Origin: Gammaproteobacteria bacterium
GTDB lineage: Bacteria > Pseudomonadota > Gammaproteobacteria > UBA4575
Reading direction: 5' to 3'
Assembly: GCA_011523795.1 (NCBI GenBank)
Contig: WTFY01000003.1
Span: 62,001 to 126,000 of the forward strand
DNA: 64,000 bases
The stretch's first letter is position 1, and every line of letters starts with the position of its first letter. The notes below the pieces were generated by a model that was given only the letters and a program-made list of their open reading frames with translations, did no database searches and was not told where the DNA came from. Below are positions 19,885-30,111 of the stretch, in pieces. A program made the translations under genes and the position numbers.

Positions 19885-20934
19885 ATGTCACTTGGTCCGC
19901 TCATGGTAGATCTCGCTGCTGACTCACTGTCGGTACAAGAGCGTGACCTTTTGAACTCACCAAGGGTTGGAGGTGTGATCCTCTTTAGCCGTAATTTTAC
20001 TTCAATTTCTGGTCTGGCTGAGTTGATTAGTGAAATTCATGCTTTGAGGCACCCGAGGTTGCTGGTGGCTACAGATCAGGAGGGAGGTCGTGTTCAGCGT
20101 TTTCGGGAGGGGTTTACACGACTTCCAGCAATCGAAGAGCTTGGAAAAGTCTATGACATGGACCCGATAAGAGCTTGTAGGCTGTCGGAGGTTACTGGCT
20201 GGCTGATGGCGGCTGAGCTTAGATCAATTGGAGTGGATTTCAGTTTTGCTCCAGTATTAGATTTAAATAGCAAAATGAGCAGAGTTATAGGCGAGCGTGC
20301 ATTTCACAAAAATCCAGAAATCGTCGCGGAGTTGGCTTTACATTATATTCGTGGCATGCGCAGAGCCGGGATGCAGGCAGTAGCCAAGCATTTCCCTGGG
20401 CATGGCAGTGTGGCTGCAGATTCGCACACTGACCTACCAGTTGATTCGCGTCGCTACCAAGATATATTAATGCGGGACATGGAGCCGTTTCGCAGCGTGA
20501 TTGATAAGGGTATAGCAGGAATAATGGTTGCCCATGTTGTCTATGAGAGAATAGACAAGAGTATTGCCACCTATTCAAGCAAGTGGCTAGGGGCGGTGTT
20601 GCGTGAGCATCTTGATTTCAGGGGGGTCATATTCAGTGATGACCTTAGTATGAAGGCTGCTGCAATTGATGACGAGTATGTAGTGCGGACACAACTGGCA
20701 TTGCGTGCAGGGTGTGACATGGTTTTGATTTGTAATGCTGGTGAACAGGCTGCCCTGGTAGCTGAAAGGCTCGAGAACGGTAGCAGTCCAACATCCCAGA
20801 TACGCCTGACGCGCATGCACGGGGGCAGGGGTCCAATATCCTATACAGAACTCCGCAACAGTGATGTGTGGCAATCTGCAGTATTGCAAGTAGAATCATA
20901 CCGAAATCTTCCTTATGAAGATTTGCTGGTCTAG
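19885..20934 (+). CDS. nagZ: Beta-N-acetylhexosaminidase NagZ
   Basis: 349 residues of glycoside hydrolase family 3. The motif KHFPGHGSVAADSHTDLP carries the Asp-His acid-base pair of the flexible loop, and GVIFSDDLSMKAA carries the nucleophile aspartate. The enzyme removes GlcNAc from muropeptides in the cytoplasm during peptidoglycan recycling. The start is the ATG of MSLGPLMVDLAADSL, which aligns with the family N-terminus. Confidence 0.95.
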   Translation: MSLGPLMVDLAADSLSVQERDLLNSPRVGGVILFSRNFTSISGLAELISEIHALRHPRLLVATDQEGGRVQRFREGFTRLPAIEELGKVYDMDPIRACRLSEVTGWLMAAELRSIGVDFSFAPVLDLNSKMSRVIGERAFHKNPEIVAELALHYIRGMRRAGMQAVAKHFPGHGSVAADSHTDLPVDSRRYQDILMRDMEPFRSVIDKGIAGIMVAHVVYERIDKSIATYSSKWLGAVLREHLDFRGVIFSDDLSMKAAAIDDEYVVRTQLALRAGCDMVLICNAGEQAALVAERLENGSSPTSQIRLTRMHGGRGPISYTELRNSDVWQSAVLQVESYRNLPYEDLLV

Positions 20935-20971
20935 AGATGTGTTGAGATAACGGGCAAGAAGTATAGAGAGC

Positions 20972-22078
20972 ATGAAAATTTCTGAGCTCCTTGGATATCA
21001 GGGTTCACATGATTTTGCGGGCACTTGGGTAATACAAGTGTTTGCCGTAGTGTTTACAGCCCTGCTGTTTAATTTTCTTGTCAGCCTGCTTATGCGCAGA
21101 CTAGCCAAGAAGGCTCAGCAATCCATGAACCCTTGGGATGATGCGTTTGTTCACGCTGTGCAAAAACCTCTTCAGGTATTGATATGGGTTATCGGAATTT
21201 TGTTTGCTGCAGAAATTGTAGCGGGACGTACTGAAGCAGAAATATTCAGGGCCATCGATCCTGTTCGAAACGTTTCGATAATCGTAGTACTTACTTGGTT
21301 TTTGATCCGTTTTGTCAAAGGATTTGAAAAAGCCTTGATCAGGACTCATTCGGAGAAGGGCAGCAGTATTGATGTAACTACTGCAAATGCCCTGGTCAAG
21401 CTGGTCAACGCATCCATTTTCATTACTGCTGCATTGGTTATGCTGCAGACACTAGGATTCAGTATTTCAGGGATTTTGGCATTCGGGGGAATCGGAGGAA
21501 TTGCTGTAGGATTTGCTGCTAAAGATCTGTTATCGAATTTCTTTGGCGGACTCATGATCTATTTGGATCGGCCCTTCAAAGTTGGCGACTGGATATGTTC
21601 GCCTGACATGGATATCGAGGGAACAGTCGAGGAAATAGGTTGGCGTCAGACAAGAATTCGTACGTTCAGCAAACGACCTCTTTATGTTCCCAATTCAGTC
21701 TTTGCAAATATCGTTGTCGAAAATCCGTCCCGCATGTCACACAGAAGAATCTATGAAACGATTGGCATACGGTACGATGATATCCATGTAATGAAAGATA
21801 TCGTGAAGGAAGTCAAGGAGATGCTGATAAGCCATGATGAAATAGACAAGTCCCAGACCATGATTGTTAATTTCAATCAGTTCAGCGAATCTTCAGTCGA
21901 TTTTTTTGTGTATACATTTACAAAGACGACGAATTGGATAAGGTTTCATGAAGTCAAGCAGGATGTCTTGCTGAAGATATCCGACATTATTGAGAATAAT
22001 CATGCAAGCATTGCATACCCAACTCATGTTCTACAGCTTGACAATGCAGACGATACGATATCTTTTGGTGGGCAATGA
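20972..22078 (+). CDS. Small-conductance mechanosensitive channel (MscS family)
   Basis: 368 residues: four predicted N-terminal helices (about 22-42, 65-85, 97-117, 145-165) followed by the pore helix and beta domain. GGIGGIAVGFAAKDLLSNFFGG matches the glycine/alanine-packed TM3, and RPFKVGDWI begins the beta domain. The C-terminal alpha/beta domain (about 255-350) is present. It opens under membrane tension to release solutes in hypo-osmotic shock. Confidence 0.93.
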   Translation: MKISELLGYQGSHDFAGTWVIQVFAVVFTALLFNFLVSLLMRRLAKKAQQSMNPWDDAFVHAVQKPLQVLIWVIGILFAAEIVAGRTEAEIFRAIDPVRNVSIIVVLTWFLIRFVKGFEKALIRTHSEKGSSIDVTTANALVKLVNASIFITAALVMLQTLGFSISGILAFGGIGGIAVGFAAKDLLSNFFGGLMIYLDRPFKVGDWICSPDMDIEGTVEEIGWRQTRIRTFSKRPLYVPNSVFANIVVENPSRMSHRRIYETIGIRYDDIHVMKDIVKEVKEMLISHDEIDKSQTMIVNFNQFSESSVDFFVYTFTKTTNWIRFHEVKQDVLLKISDIIENNHASIAYPTHVLQLDNADDTISFGGQ

Positions 22079-22264
22079 AACTTGCAAACAGCAATCTGCC
22101 ATCGACATACAGTCAATGAACGCCTGATTGATCACAATTTCTAATTCAGGGGAAATACATGCTTTTGACATCCTGAGTCTGTGATCATTTATGATTCATG
22201 CAGGCTGATTCTGTAATTTAACAATAAAAAACCAGAGTTACCTTTTACATAAAATAATTTCGTA

Positions 22265-23011
22265 ATGACAACAAAACGCCTTGCAATAATTGGCGGATCA
22301 ACTGCGATAGGCGAACTTGAAGTAATTAACAAACTTGAAGTCGATACTCCATTTGGCTCATGCAGCAGCGCATTGTCCACAGTTAAGCTGGACGGTAAAG
22401 AAGCTATATATATGTACAGGCATGGTGATGGTCATACCATCCCCCCACATAAGATTAATTATTGTGCCAATATTTGGGCTTTGCACAGTGTCGGAATCAC
22501 TCATGTTATTGGTTTGGCAGCCGTAGGAGGTATTGCAAGTGCCAGCCAGCCAGGAAAGATCATCATTCCCGATCAAATAATTGACTATACCTACGGTCGC
22601 AAGCACACGTTTTTTGAGTCAGCCCTGAATCCGGTGACCCATATTGATTTTGTTGAACCATATTGCGATGAGCTTCGGAAAGCTTTGATTAAGGCGGCGG
22701 CCAACATTGATCTTATGGTTTTAGATAGTGGTACATATGGGGTCACGCAAGGCCCACGGCTGGAAACTGCAGCGGAAGTGATACGTCTAAAAAATGATGG
22801 ATGTGACTTGGTAGGGATGACGGCTATGCCTGAGGCGGCGTTGGCCAGGGAGCTAGGCCTTTGTTATGCAACATGTGCGCATTGTGTAAATTGGGCAGCA
22901 GGCTTGGAAACCAGCAAGCATCAAATTGATCTGTCAGCGATGCATGAAAACATTGTCCAGGGACAGCATTCAGTCAGACGGTTAATTATAGCTATGGTCA
23001 AGTGCTTGTGA
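22265..23011 (+). CDS. S-methyl-5'-thioinosine phosphorylase (MTAP/MTIP family)
   Basis: 248 residues of the MTA/purine nucleoside phosphorylase fold: AIIGGSTAI (phosphate loop), YMYRHGDGHTIPPHKINY and GVTQGPRLETAAEV. The specificity segment reads MTAMPEAALARELGLCYATC. The pseudomonad enzyme of this type cleaves methylthioinosine, made by deaminating MTA, in methionine salvage; I favour MTIP on gammaproteobacterial context, but MTA or other nucleosides are possible. Convergent with csiV. Confidence 0.8.
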   Translation: MTTKRLAIIGGSTAIGELEVINKLEVDTPFGSCSSALSTVKLDGKEAIYMYRHGDGHTIPPHKINYCANIWALHSVGITHVIGLAAVGGIASASQPGKIIIPDQIIDYTYGRKHTFFESALNPVTHIDFVEPYCDELRKALIKAAANIDLMVLDSGTYGVTQGPRLETAAEVIRLKNDGCDLVGMTAMPEAALARELGLCYATCAHCVNWAAGLETSKHQIDLSAMHENIVQGQHSVRRLIIAMVKCL

Positions 23012-23032
23012 AGCCCAAAGTCTGAGACAGCA

Positions 23033-23731
23033 TTAATCCTCGTTTTCAGCAGACCGGATCTCTACCAGAATTCCGAACAGTGGATGATCAATATAATGCA
23101 ATTCCTCACTTCGCATTTTCCTGTGCGCTTTGAGTGCATGTTCCGTTAAATGCAAGTCTCGTCCTGACGAATCGAATTCTGTACTGGGCAGCGCCTCGCT
23201 ACCGCTAGGTCTCCTGTAGATCAAATCTGTGAATATATGAAGATAACGAGCTAAAAATACTTTGACTGTGCCATCCAATTCACGGACCGAAATCTTACCC
23301 AGCTCTGCGGCATTGCTTGAATCGACTTGAATTGGTTTTAGTTCTTTGAATGTGTCATTAAAATCTTTGCCTGCCTGAATGCGTACAGGGATTGCAGCTT
23401 CTTTCGCAAGGCCAGGTTGTAGCCAGGCAACATGCTGCATAACCCTGTATTTTCCTGACGTTGTTAACAGATTGGCAAGATCATGCAGCCGAAACTCATT
23501 TTCTGATAAAGGTAAAAAATCATAGAAGACCGCACTGTCATTCAACGGGATAGCGCTTTGAATATCAGGCTGGTGGGGAGATTGTTTTTGGGCATGAACG
23601 GATGGTTCCCAGTTATTCCCTTCATGTGCAAAAAAGATCATTTCCACTATGTAATCGTCTGCTAATGCAAGTGGGCAGGCCCAGAGTGCAGACAGGAACA
23701 CTATACGTCGGAAAATGTTGAGATAATGCAT
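23033..23731 (-). CDS. csiV: CsiV family protein (peptidoglycan/outer membrane associated)
   Basis: 232 residues with a signal peptide (FLSALWACPLALADD) and the family opening DDYIVEMIFFAHEGNNWEP. It lies 17 bases downstream of mfd on the same strand, the arrangement found in Pseudomonas, Alcanivorax and relatives. CsiV in Alcanivorax binds peptidoglycan and was tied to fatty-acid-related growth. The rest of the sequence is divergent, so the assignment leans on N-terminus and position. Confidence 0.75.
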   Translation of the reverse strand: MHYLNIFRRIVFLSALWACPLALADDYIVEMIFFAHEGNNWEPSVHAQKQSPHQPDIQSAIPLNDSAVFYDFLPLSENEFRLHDLANLLTTSGKYRVMQHVAWLQPGLAKEAAIPVRIQAGKDFNDTFKELKPIQVDSSNAAELGKISVRELDGTVKVFLARYLHIFTDLIYRRPSGSEALPSTEFDSSGRDLHLTEHALKAHRKMRSEELHYIDHPLFGILVEIRSAENED

Positions 23732-23748
23732 GTACGGAAGGCAATAAT

Positions 23749-26700
23749 TCAGGCTGCTACTTTCTGTTGCAAGTTGCTGAGCAATCCTGCAATCGTTTCC
23801 AATCGTTTTTCGGCGCTGTCCATTTCAGAATATACAGTAAGTTTTTCAGTGCTTCCCAGTTTATAGCTCGTTGGTTCGTTCTGTATAAGTGTCAGCAATT
23901 TGCTTATGTCGATATTAGGCGATTTTGAAAAGAACAGGTGTGCATATTTGTTTCCTGCCTGAATCCGGGTAACATCGTACTGCTTGGCCGTCAGTTTCAA
24001 TTGAGTAGCCAAAAAAAGATTTTTGGTGAATTCTGGCAACAGTCCAAATCGATCTATCAGTTCCACTTCAATATCATCTAGGTCATCCATATTTTTGGCA
24101 TTTGCTATACGCTTGTACAGCACAAGTCTCGTATGCACATCAGGCACATAATCTTCCGGCAGTAAGGCAGGCACTCCAAGATCCACTTCAGTACCGTGCT
24201 CAGGTGACAGGTCGGTGGATGGAATTTTTCCCTCCCTGAGGGCAGCAACAGTTCGTGCTAACAGTTGATTGTACAGGCTAAAGCCGATTTCATGGATTTG
24301 TCCGCTTTGTTCAGCACCAAGTAGTTCGCCGGCCCCCCTGATTTCCAAGTCATGGGTTGCCACGGTAAATCCTATACCCAGATCTTCCAGTGCCTCGATT
24401 GCTTCCAGACGCTTCAGGGCATCTTCGGTAATCAATGATTTAGGAGGTGTAATCAGATAGGCATAGGCCCGGTGATGTGATCTGCCAACCCTTCCACGGA
24501 TTTGATGAAGTTGTGAAAGCCCGAGCTTGTCAGCACGGTTGATGATAATCGTGTTAGCGGACGGGATATCAATCCCATTCTCTATGATTGTTGTACACAC
24601 GAGAAGGCTGAATCGCTGGTGATAAAAATCAAGCATGACTTGTTCGAGATTCCTTTCAGGCATCTGTCCATGTGCAATACCAATTTTGATGTCGGGCAGA
24701 AGTCGTTGTATGTCTTTGGCAGTTTTATCGATACTTCTTACTTCGTTGTGCAGAAAAAAGATTTGCCCGCCCCGCCTCAGTTCACGTATACAAGCCTCCT
24801 GTATCAGGTTTGGATTCCATGTGTTTATGAAGGTTTTTATGGAATGGCGGTGGTTGGGAGGGGTAGAAATGATGGATAAGTCCCGCAACCCGCTTAACGA
24901 CATATTCAGAGTTCTTGGAATAGGAGTTGCAGTTAAAGTCAGCACATCCACGCTGGAGCGCATTTTTTTCAGTGTTTCTTTCTGGCGAACTCCAAAACGC
25001 TGTTCCTCATCAACAATTATCAAACCCAAGTCCGAGAATTTCATGTCTGAATTGAGCAACCTGTGTGTCCCGATGATAATATCGATACTCCCGTCCTTTA
25101 GGCCATGCTTAAGTGCATCTTGACGCTTGGCTGGAACAAATCGTGAAATCTGTTCAATTTGAATTGGCCAGTCGGCAAACCTTTCACTGAAGCTTTGATA
25201 GTGTTGGAGTGCAAGCAATGTAGTAGGTACAAGCACTGCGACTTGTTTCCCTGCTGATGTCGCCACAAAGGCAGCCCGCATAGCGACTTCTGTCTTGCCA
25301 AATCCAACGTCTCCACATACCACACGGTCCATTGGTTTATTTGATGCCATATCAGCAATGACATCCTCTATGGCTGTTAGCTGATCGGGAGTTTCTTCAT
25401 ACGTGAAGGTTGACCCAAACAGGTTTAGTTCCTGGTGGTCAATGTTGTACTGATAGCCTTTTATGGCTTCACGTCTGGAATAGATGTCAAGAAGTTCAGC
25501 GGCAACATCATGCGTACATGAAACGGCACGGCGCTTAATGTTTTTCCAGACTGTACCACCAAGGCGATGTAAAGGTGCGTTTTCTTGCGTAGCACCAGTG
25601 TAACGACTTACCAGATGCAGAGAAGATACAGGAACGTACAATATGTCACTGTTAGCGTATTCGAGAACCAGAAATTCTGTTTCAGTGCCGCTAAGATTCA
25701 ATGTCTTCAAACCACGGTATCGGCCGACACCATGGTCTTCGTGTACGACAGGCGACCCTTCGTTGAGTTCTGCCAGATTTCGGATCAAGGCTTCCGCATC
25801 TCTGATCTGTCTTCTACGCCAGCGTTTTTGTTTGATTCGTGTCCCGAACAGATCGCTTTCAGTGATAATTGCAGTCCTGCAATCTGAAAGCACCAAGCCA
25901 AGATCAAGTGGACCTACTGAAATTGCCAGAGTCGAATTTAGTTCTCTGAACTCCTGCCAATTGGCTATATCTGATGGGTGCAAATCAAAGCCTTTCAGCA
26001 CGTCAAGCAGATATTCTTTTCTGCCATGAGATTCGGCAAGAAAAAGAATTTTGCATTCACTATTCTCAATGAATTGCCTGAGTTCTGCTGCCGGGTCGGT
26101 TACACGTGAATTAATGAAGAGGGCGGGCAGAGGACTCGCGCCAAGGTTAAACTGGTTACGGCTGGGACGTTCTAGTTCATATTGCTGCAACCGTATTGTG
26201 CTGAGATTACTCAGACTTTTCTCAAGCTCTCTGACAGAGATCCACAACAGTTCCGGGCGCAGGGGCGGCCGCATGTGATCATTTTTTCGTTGCGTGTACC
26301 TTGAAAACGCTTCATTTTCAAAGTTTCTGGCTATTTGAAAAATGTCTTCAATCAAAACCAGCTGGAACTTGTTTGGGAAGAAGTCAAGCAAAGTGCTGGT
26401 TTTTGTGCAAAACAGTGGCATGTAATTTTCAATTCCACGGGGCAGGTTGCAATTGCTGACATCCCGATAAATGCAGCTATTGTTCGGGTCACCTTCAAAC
26501 TCAATCCTGTAATTTTGTCGGAAGCGCCTTATCGCGCATTCATCGGTTGGAAATTCTTTTGCAGGCAAGACTCGAATTTCTCGAGTCGTGCTGCTGGAAA
26601 TCTGGTTTTCAGGGTTAAAGGTACGAATCGAGTCAATTTCATTATGGAACAAATCAATTCTATATGGATGGCTGCAGCCCATAGGGTACAAGTCAACTAT

Positions 26701-27213
26701 TGAACCACGTACAGCAAATTGACCATGCAATGTGACTTGCGAGACGTATTGATAGCCCGAGCTCACAAGAGTTTCCTTGAACCAGCTCAAGTCGAGTTGA
26801 CTACCTGTCGACAGGTCCAGGGTTTGATTGGCGATAAAAGATTTCGACGCAAGCCGTGTCATGAAAGTGGTTACCGGGACGATTAATACAAAACAGTTGG
26901 TATCCAGCAGTGACCTCAAGGCGTGTAGTCGGTCAGAGATGATATCTTCATGGGGTGAAAATTCATCGTACGGGAGTGTTTCGTAATCCGGAAACAAAAG
27001 GATTTTTTTGGACGGCTTGCAAAAGAATTTCAGCTCGTTTTCCAGTTGTTGTGCAACCTGAATACCTGGAGTGATAATCAGGGTTGGACCCGAAATTTTT
27101 TCCACTGCACTAGCCAGGGCAAGACTTTTGCTGCAACCATAGGCTTGCCCCCAGGTGACTTGGGGATTGCTCTCGCTTGGAAGATTGGGCTGAAAAAATT
27201 TCATAAACGACAA
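23749..27213 (-). CDS. mfd: Transcription-repair coupling factor
   Basis: 1154 residues, full length. Domains in order: UvrB-like module (about 1-340); RNA-polymerase-interacting domain with VVHEDHGVGRYRGL and YVPVSSLHLVSRYTG (about 480-560); RecG-like translocase with Walker A GDVGFGKTEVAMR, DEEQRFG box and GRVGRSHHRAYAYL; then the C-terminal autoinhibitory domain. Mfd removes stalled RNA polymerase and recruits UvrA to the lesion. Confidence 0.97.
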   Translation of the reverse strand: MSFMKFFQPNLPSESNPQVTWGQAYGCSKSLALASAVEKISGPTLIITPGIQVAQQLENELKFFCKPSKKILLFPDYETLPYDEFSPHEDIISDRLHALRSLLDTNCFVLIVPVTTFMTRLASKSFIANQTLDLSTGSQLDLSWFKETLVSSGYQYVSQVTLHGQFAVRGSIVDLYPMGCSHPYRIDLFHNEIDSIRTFNPENQISSSTTREIRVLPAKEFPTDECAIRRFRQNYRIEFEGDPNNSCIYRDVSNCNLPRGIENYMPLFCTKTSTLLDFFPNKFQLVLIEDIFQIARNFENEAFSRYTQRKNDHMRPPLRPELLWISVRELEKSLSNLSTIRLQQYELERPSRNQFNLGASPLPALFINSRVTDPAAELRQFIENSECKILFLAESHGRKEYLLDVLKGFDLHPSDIANWQEFRELNSTLAISVGPLDLGLVLSDCRTAIITESDLFGTRIKQKRWRRRQIRDAEALIRNLAELNEGSPVVHEDHGVGRYRGLKTLNLSGTETEFLVLEYANSDILYVPVSSLHLVSRYTGATQENAPLHRLGGTVWKNIKRRAVSCTHDVAAELLDIYSRREAIKGYQYNIDHQELNLFGSTFTYEETPDQLTAIEDVIADMASNKPMDRVVCGDVGFGKTEVAMRAAFVATSAGKQVAVLVPTTLLALQHYQSFSERFADWPIQIEQISRFVPAKRQDALKHGLKDGSIDIIIGTHRLLNSDMKFSDLGLIIVDEEQRFGVRQKETLKKMRSSVDVLTLTATPIPRTLNMSLSGLRDLSIISTPPNHRHSIKTFINTWNPNLIQEACIRELRRGGQIFFLHNEVRSIDKTAKDIQRLLPDIKIGIAHGQMPERNLEQVMLDFYHQRFSLLVCTTIIENGIDIPSANTIIINRADKLGLSQLHQIRGRVGRSHHRAYAYLITPPKSLITEDALKRLEAIEALEDLGIGFTVATHDLEIRGAGELLGAEQSGQIHEIGFSLYNQLLARTVAALREGKIPSTDLSPEHGTEVDLGVPALLPEDYVPDVHTRLVLYKRIANAKNMDDLDDIEVELIDRFGLLPEFTKNLFLATQLKLTAKQYDVTRIQAGNKYAHLFFSKSPNIDISKLLTLIQNEPTSYKLGSTEKLTVYSEMDSAEKRLETIAGLLSNLQQKVAA

Positions 27214-27466
27214 CTGCTATGAATGGATTTCAAGAAGTCTTGGCCTGCATCATGAGTTGCTAGAGACTATCATATAGCAGATACCACGATTTACCATGTA
27301 GTTACCTTTTCCGAAACCAGGACACGCCGAGGCAGAGTGGACGTATTGTCTGAAGAATTTCGTTCGTTGTATTTGGAATGCTGCATGTTAAGATTTCATT
27401 TCAATAAATGAATTACTCTCCTGAGCCTTATTTTACCTAATCGAACCCAAAGAGAAGCACACTCAG

Positions 27467-28087
27467 GTGACAAGCATGCTTAAAGCACATGGCTTGAAAT
27501 GTGTCAGAGGTGACACGGAACTCTTTTCCAACTTAGAGTTCTCAGTCAAATCGGGAGAAGCTTTGGTAGTTAAAGGCGACAATGGGAGCGGCAAGACAAG
27601 TCTATTAAGGATATTGTGCGGATTCAGTCATCCGGTTGAGGGTGATGTTACCTGGTGTGATGAATCCATATTTCGTCACGATAGTTTCAGGCAGCAGATC
27701 TCGTATGTCGGGCACCAGTCTGGTGTGAAAATGGACCTTACTGTACTTGAGAATCTATCGTTTATGCAGCGTCTGGCAGGTGAGGGTAGTGATGCGTCAA
27801 AGCTGAAGGAGCTTGCACGATATGTGGGCCTTTTCAAGCAGAGAAATGTTCTGACCAGAAAGCTTTCTGCTGGACAGGTTCGCCGTGTGGCCCTGGCGAA
27901 ACTGTTGCTGGAACAAAGATCAATCTGGGTTTTGGATGAACCTCTTACTGCATTGGACAAAGAATTTATTGTCAAGTTTGAACTGGATTTGAAAAATCAT
28001 TTGGATAAACTGGGATTGCTCGTTGTTACTACACATCGAGAGTTAAAACTTCCGGAATTCCGAGTCAAGCAGATTACCCTCTCATAA
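27467..28087 (+). CDS. ccmA: Haem exporter ATP-binding protein CcmA
   Basis: 206 residues. Walker A GDNGSGKTSLLRILCG, ABC signature LSAGQVRRVALAKLLL and Walker B IWVLDEPLTALD are complete. The start may be GTG 27467 (MTSMLKAHG) or ATG 27476. CcmA powers release of holo-CcmE from CcmC. It opens a nine-gene maturation operon with gaps of seven bases or less or short overlaps throughout. Confidence 0.95.
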   Translation: MTSMLKAHGLKCVRGDTELFSNLEFSVKSGEALVVKGDNGSGKTSLLRILCGFSHPVEGDVTWCDESIFRHDSFRQQISYVGHQSGVKMDLTVLENLSFMQRLAGEGSDASKLKELARYVGLFKQRNVLTRKLSAGQVRRVALAKLLLEQRSIWVLDEPLTALDKEFIVKFELDLKNHLDKLGLLVVTTHRELKLPEFRVKQITLS

Positions 28088-28090
28088 ATT

Positions 28091-28759
28091 GTGCTGAATG
28101 TACTCCTGACTGTCATACATCGCGATTTGCTGGTGGCATTTCGGCGTCGTGCTGAATTGATGAACCCGGTACTGTTCTATGCAATTGTGGTAACTCTTTT
28201 CCCGCTCGGTGTAAGTCCGGATGTTAGTTTTCTAAGCAAGTTGGCACCTGGTGTGGTATGGGTTACAGCTTTACTTGCTGCCCTGATTTCCGTAGAAAGA
28301 ATCTTCAAGCAAGATTTTGAAGATGGCAGTATTGAGCAGCTGTTTTTAAGCCCGTACCCAGTCTCGCTGCTAATCTTCGGTAAAGTGGTTGCACACTGGA
28401 TAATAACGGGTGTGCCTATGCTGGGAATTGTGCCTATTATGGCCATGCTCCTGCATATACCTGGACAGGTTCTTCCTGTATTGTGGATTTCGGTTCTGAT
28501 TGGCACCCCTATACTGAGCCTGGTTGGTGCTATTGGTGCAGCGCTCACGGTAGGTTTGGGAGGTGGTGGCATGTTAATTGGCCTGCTTGTATTGCCACTT
28601 TATATTCCAGTGTTGATATTCGCATCGTCCGCAGTGAGTGCTGCAATGGATGGGCAAGCGGTTTCAGGCCAGCTAGCTATGCTGGGTGCAGGTTTGATTC
28701 TAGCCCTAATTTTGGCCCCTTTGGCAATCAGTGCCTCACTGAAGGTGAGTATGGATTGA
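28091..28759 (+). CDS. ccmB: Haem exporter permease CcmB
   Basis: 222 residues, six predicted helices. VIHRDLLVAFRRRAELMNPVLFY at the N-terminus and EQLFLSPYPVSLLIFGKV are strong CcmB blocks. It forms the CcmABCD complex in the inner membrane. Three bases separate it from ccmA and its stop abuts ccmC. Confidence 0.96.
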   Translation: MLNVLLTVIHRDLLVAFRRRAELMNPVLFYAIVVTLFPLGVSPDVSFLSKLAPGVVWVTALLAALISVERIFKQDFEDGSIEQLFLSPYPVSLLIFGKVVAHWIITGVPMLGIVPIMAMLLHIPGQVLPVLWISVLIGTPILSLVGAIGAALTVGLGGGGMLIGLLVLPLYIPVLIFASSAVSAAMDGQAVSGQLAMLGAGLILALILAPLAISASLKVSMD

Positions 28760-29503
28760 ATGATGTGGAAATTCCTGCATAGATTATCTTCATTAAAATA
28801 TTTTTACGAGTGGTCCGGAAAATGGATTCCTTGGCTTACAGGTTTGACCATCGTGCTGATGGTTGCAGGATTCTACTGGGGATTATTCATTGCACCTGCA
28901 GATTATCAGCAAGGCGAGACCTACAGGATAATATTTGTTCACGTGCCTGCGGCTTGGATGTCGATGTTTGTGTACGTCATTATGGCAATAGCCGGATTTA
29001 CAGCATTGATCTGGCGGACCAAGGTTTCTGAAATTGTAGTGTCTGAATGTGCAGTCATTGGTGCAATGTTTACAGCACTTGCACTGATTACGGGTATGCT
29101 GTGGGGAAAGCCGACCTGGGGCACTTACTGGCAGTGGGATGCGAGGCTTACTTCCGAACTGATATTGCTGTTTTTATACTTAGGGGTTGTTGCCATTCAC
29201 TCGGCAATTGAAGATTCCCGAACCGCGTCTAGACTATCAGGTATCTTGGCTGTCATAGGCGTGATTAATATACCTATCATTCACTTTTCAGTAACGTGGT
29301 GGAATTCTCTGCACCAACCGAATATGCAGCTTGTTTCAGCATCTCCATCGGTTCATCCAAGTATGTTGTATCCTCTGTTGGTTATGGCTGCAGCATTTCA
29401 GGCCTATTTTATAGTACTGTTGATCATTCGCATGCGAAATCAAATTTTGTACCGTGAGAGAAGGACGAACTGGGTGAAACAGCTATTAGTGGAAGTAAAC
29501 TAG
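28760..29503 (+). CDS. ccmC: Haem exporter protein CcmC
   Basis: 247 residues with six helices. The tryptophan-rich WD-type segment GTYWQWDARLTSELILL and flanking periplasmic histidines (HVPAAWMSMF, HFSVTWWNSLHQP) are the haem-handling elements. CcmC attaches haem to CcmE. Confidence 0.96.
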   Translation: MMWKFLHRLSSLKYFYEWSGKWIPWLTGLTIVLMVAGFYWGLFIAPADYQQGETYRIIFVHVPAAWMSMFVYVIMAIAGFTALIWRTKVSEIVVSECAVIGAMFTALALITGMLWGKPTWGTYWQWDARLTSELILLFLYLGVVAIHSAIEDSRTASRLSGILAVIGVINIPIIHFSVTWWNSLHQPNMQLVSASPSVHPSMLYPLLVMAAAFQAYFIVLLIIRMRNQILYRERRTNWVKQLLVEVN

Positions 29504-29652
29504 TGCAGGAAATAACTTACCTGGAGGGAAGGGCTTTGTTTGTATGGGGTGCATACGGTATTACTGTAGTTGTTCTCGTGTTGAGCATAGTCTTTACCAG
29601 CCTGCGCAAAAATAAAATCCTCAAGGAAATAAAACAAGCTCTTGAACAGTAG
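29503..29652 (+). CDS. ccmD: Haem exporter protein CcmD
   Basis: 49 residues from a GTG whose G is the last base of the ccmC TAG. Sequence: one helix (LFVWGAYGITVVVLVLSIVF) followed by a basic tail SLRKNKILKEIKQ, exactly the CcmD pattern of a tyrosine-containing helix plus charged cytoplasmic end. CcmD is needed to free holo-CcmE from CcmC. The gene is short enough to be missed by automated calling, but its place between ccmC and ccmE is decisive. Confidence 0.92.
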   Translation: MQEITYLEGRALFVWGAYGITVVVLVLSIVFTSLRKNKILKEIKQALEQ

Positions 29653-29658
29653 TATTCA

Positions 29659-30111
29659 ATGCGTGCTAAAAGAAAACAACGTCTGATTTTCGTGGTCGTA
29701 CTACTTGTAGGGTTCAGTGTCGCTGTGGCACTGTCTTTGTATGCCATGCGTCAAAATATCATGTTATTCCATACGCCTTCTCAGGTAATTTCGGGCGAGG
29801 TGCCGGAAAACAGGCTATTCAGGGTTGGTGGCATCGTTGTTTCGGGTAGTGTGATAAAGGCTGAGGATGGGCTGACAACAGAATTTGGTCTAACTGATCT
29901 GAATCATTCCATTACAGTGCGTCATACGGGGTTGCTGCCTGACCTGTTCAGGGAAGGTCAGGGTATTGTTGCGCAAGGATCATTGAATGAAGGAGGTATT
30001 TTTGTCGCTCAGGAGGTCTTGGCAAAGCACGATGAAAACTATATGCCCCCAGAAGTCGCAGCCAGCCTGAATAAGCAGGGTACTTTTCGTCCAAATCAAC
30101 CTCAAGGATGA
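29659..30111 (+). CDS. ccmE: Cytochrome c maturation haem chaperone CcmE
   Basis: 150 residues: N-terminal anchor helix (LIFVVVLLVGFSVAVALSLY), OB-fold beta barrel, and the haem-binding region VLAKHDENYMPPEV with the covalent-haem histidine at about residue 124. VRHTGLLPDLFREGQGIVA is the other family block. It carries haem from CcmC to CcmF. The stop TGA overlaps the ccmF ATG. Confidence 0.97.
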   Translation: MRAKRKQRLIFVVVLLVGFSVAVALSLYAMRQNIMLFHTPSQVISGEVPENRLFRVGGIVVSGSVIKAEDGLTTEFGLTDLNHSITVRHTGLLPDLFREGQGIVAQGSLNEGGIFVAQEVLAKHDENYMPPEVAASLNKQGTFRPNQPQG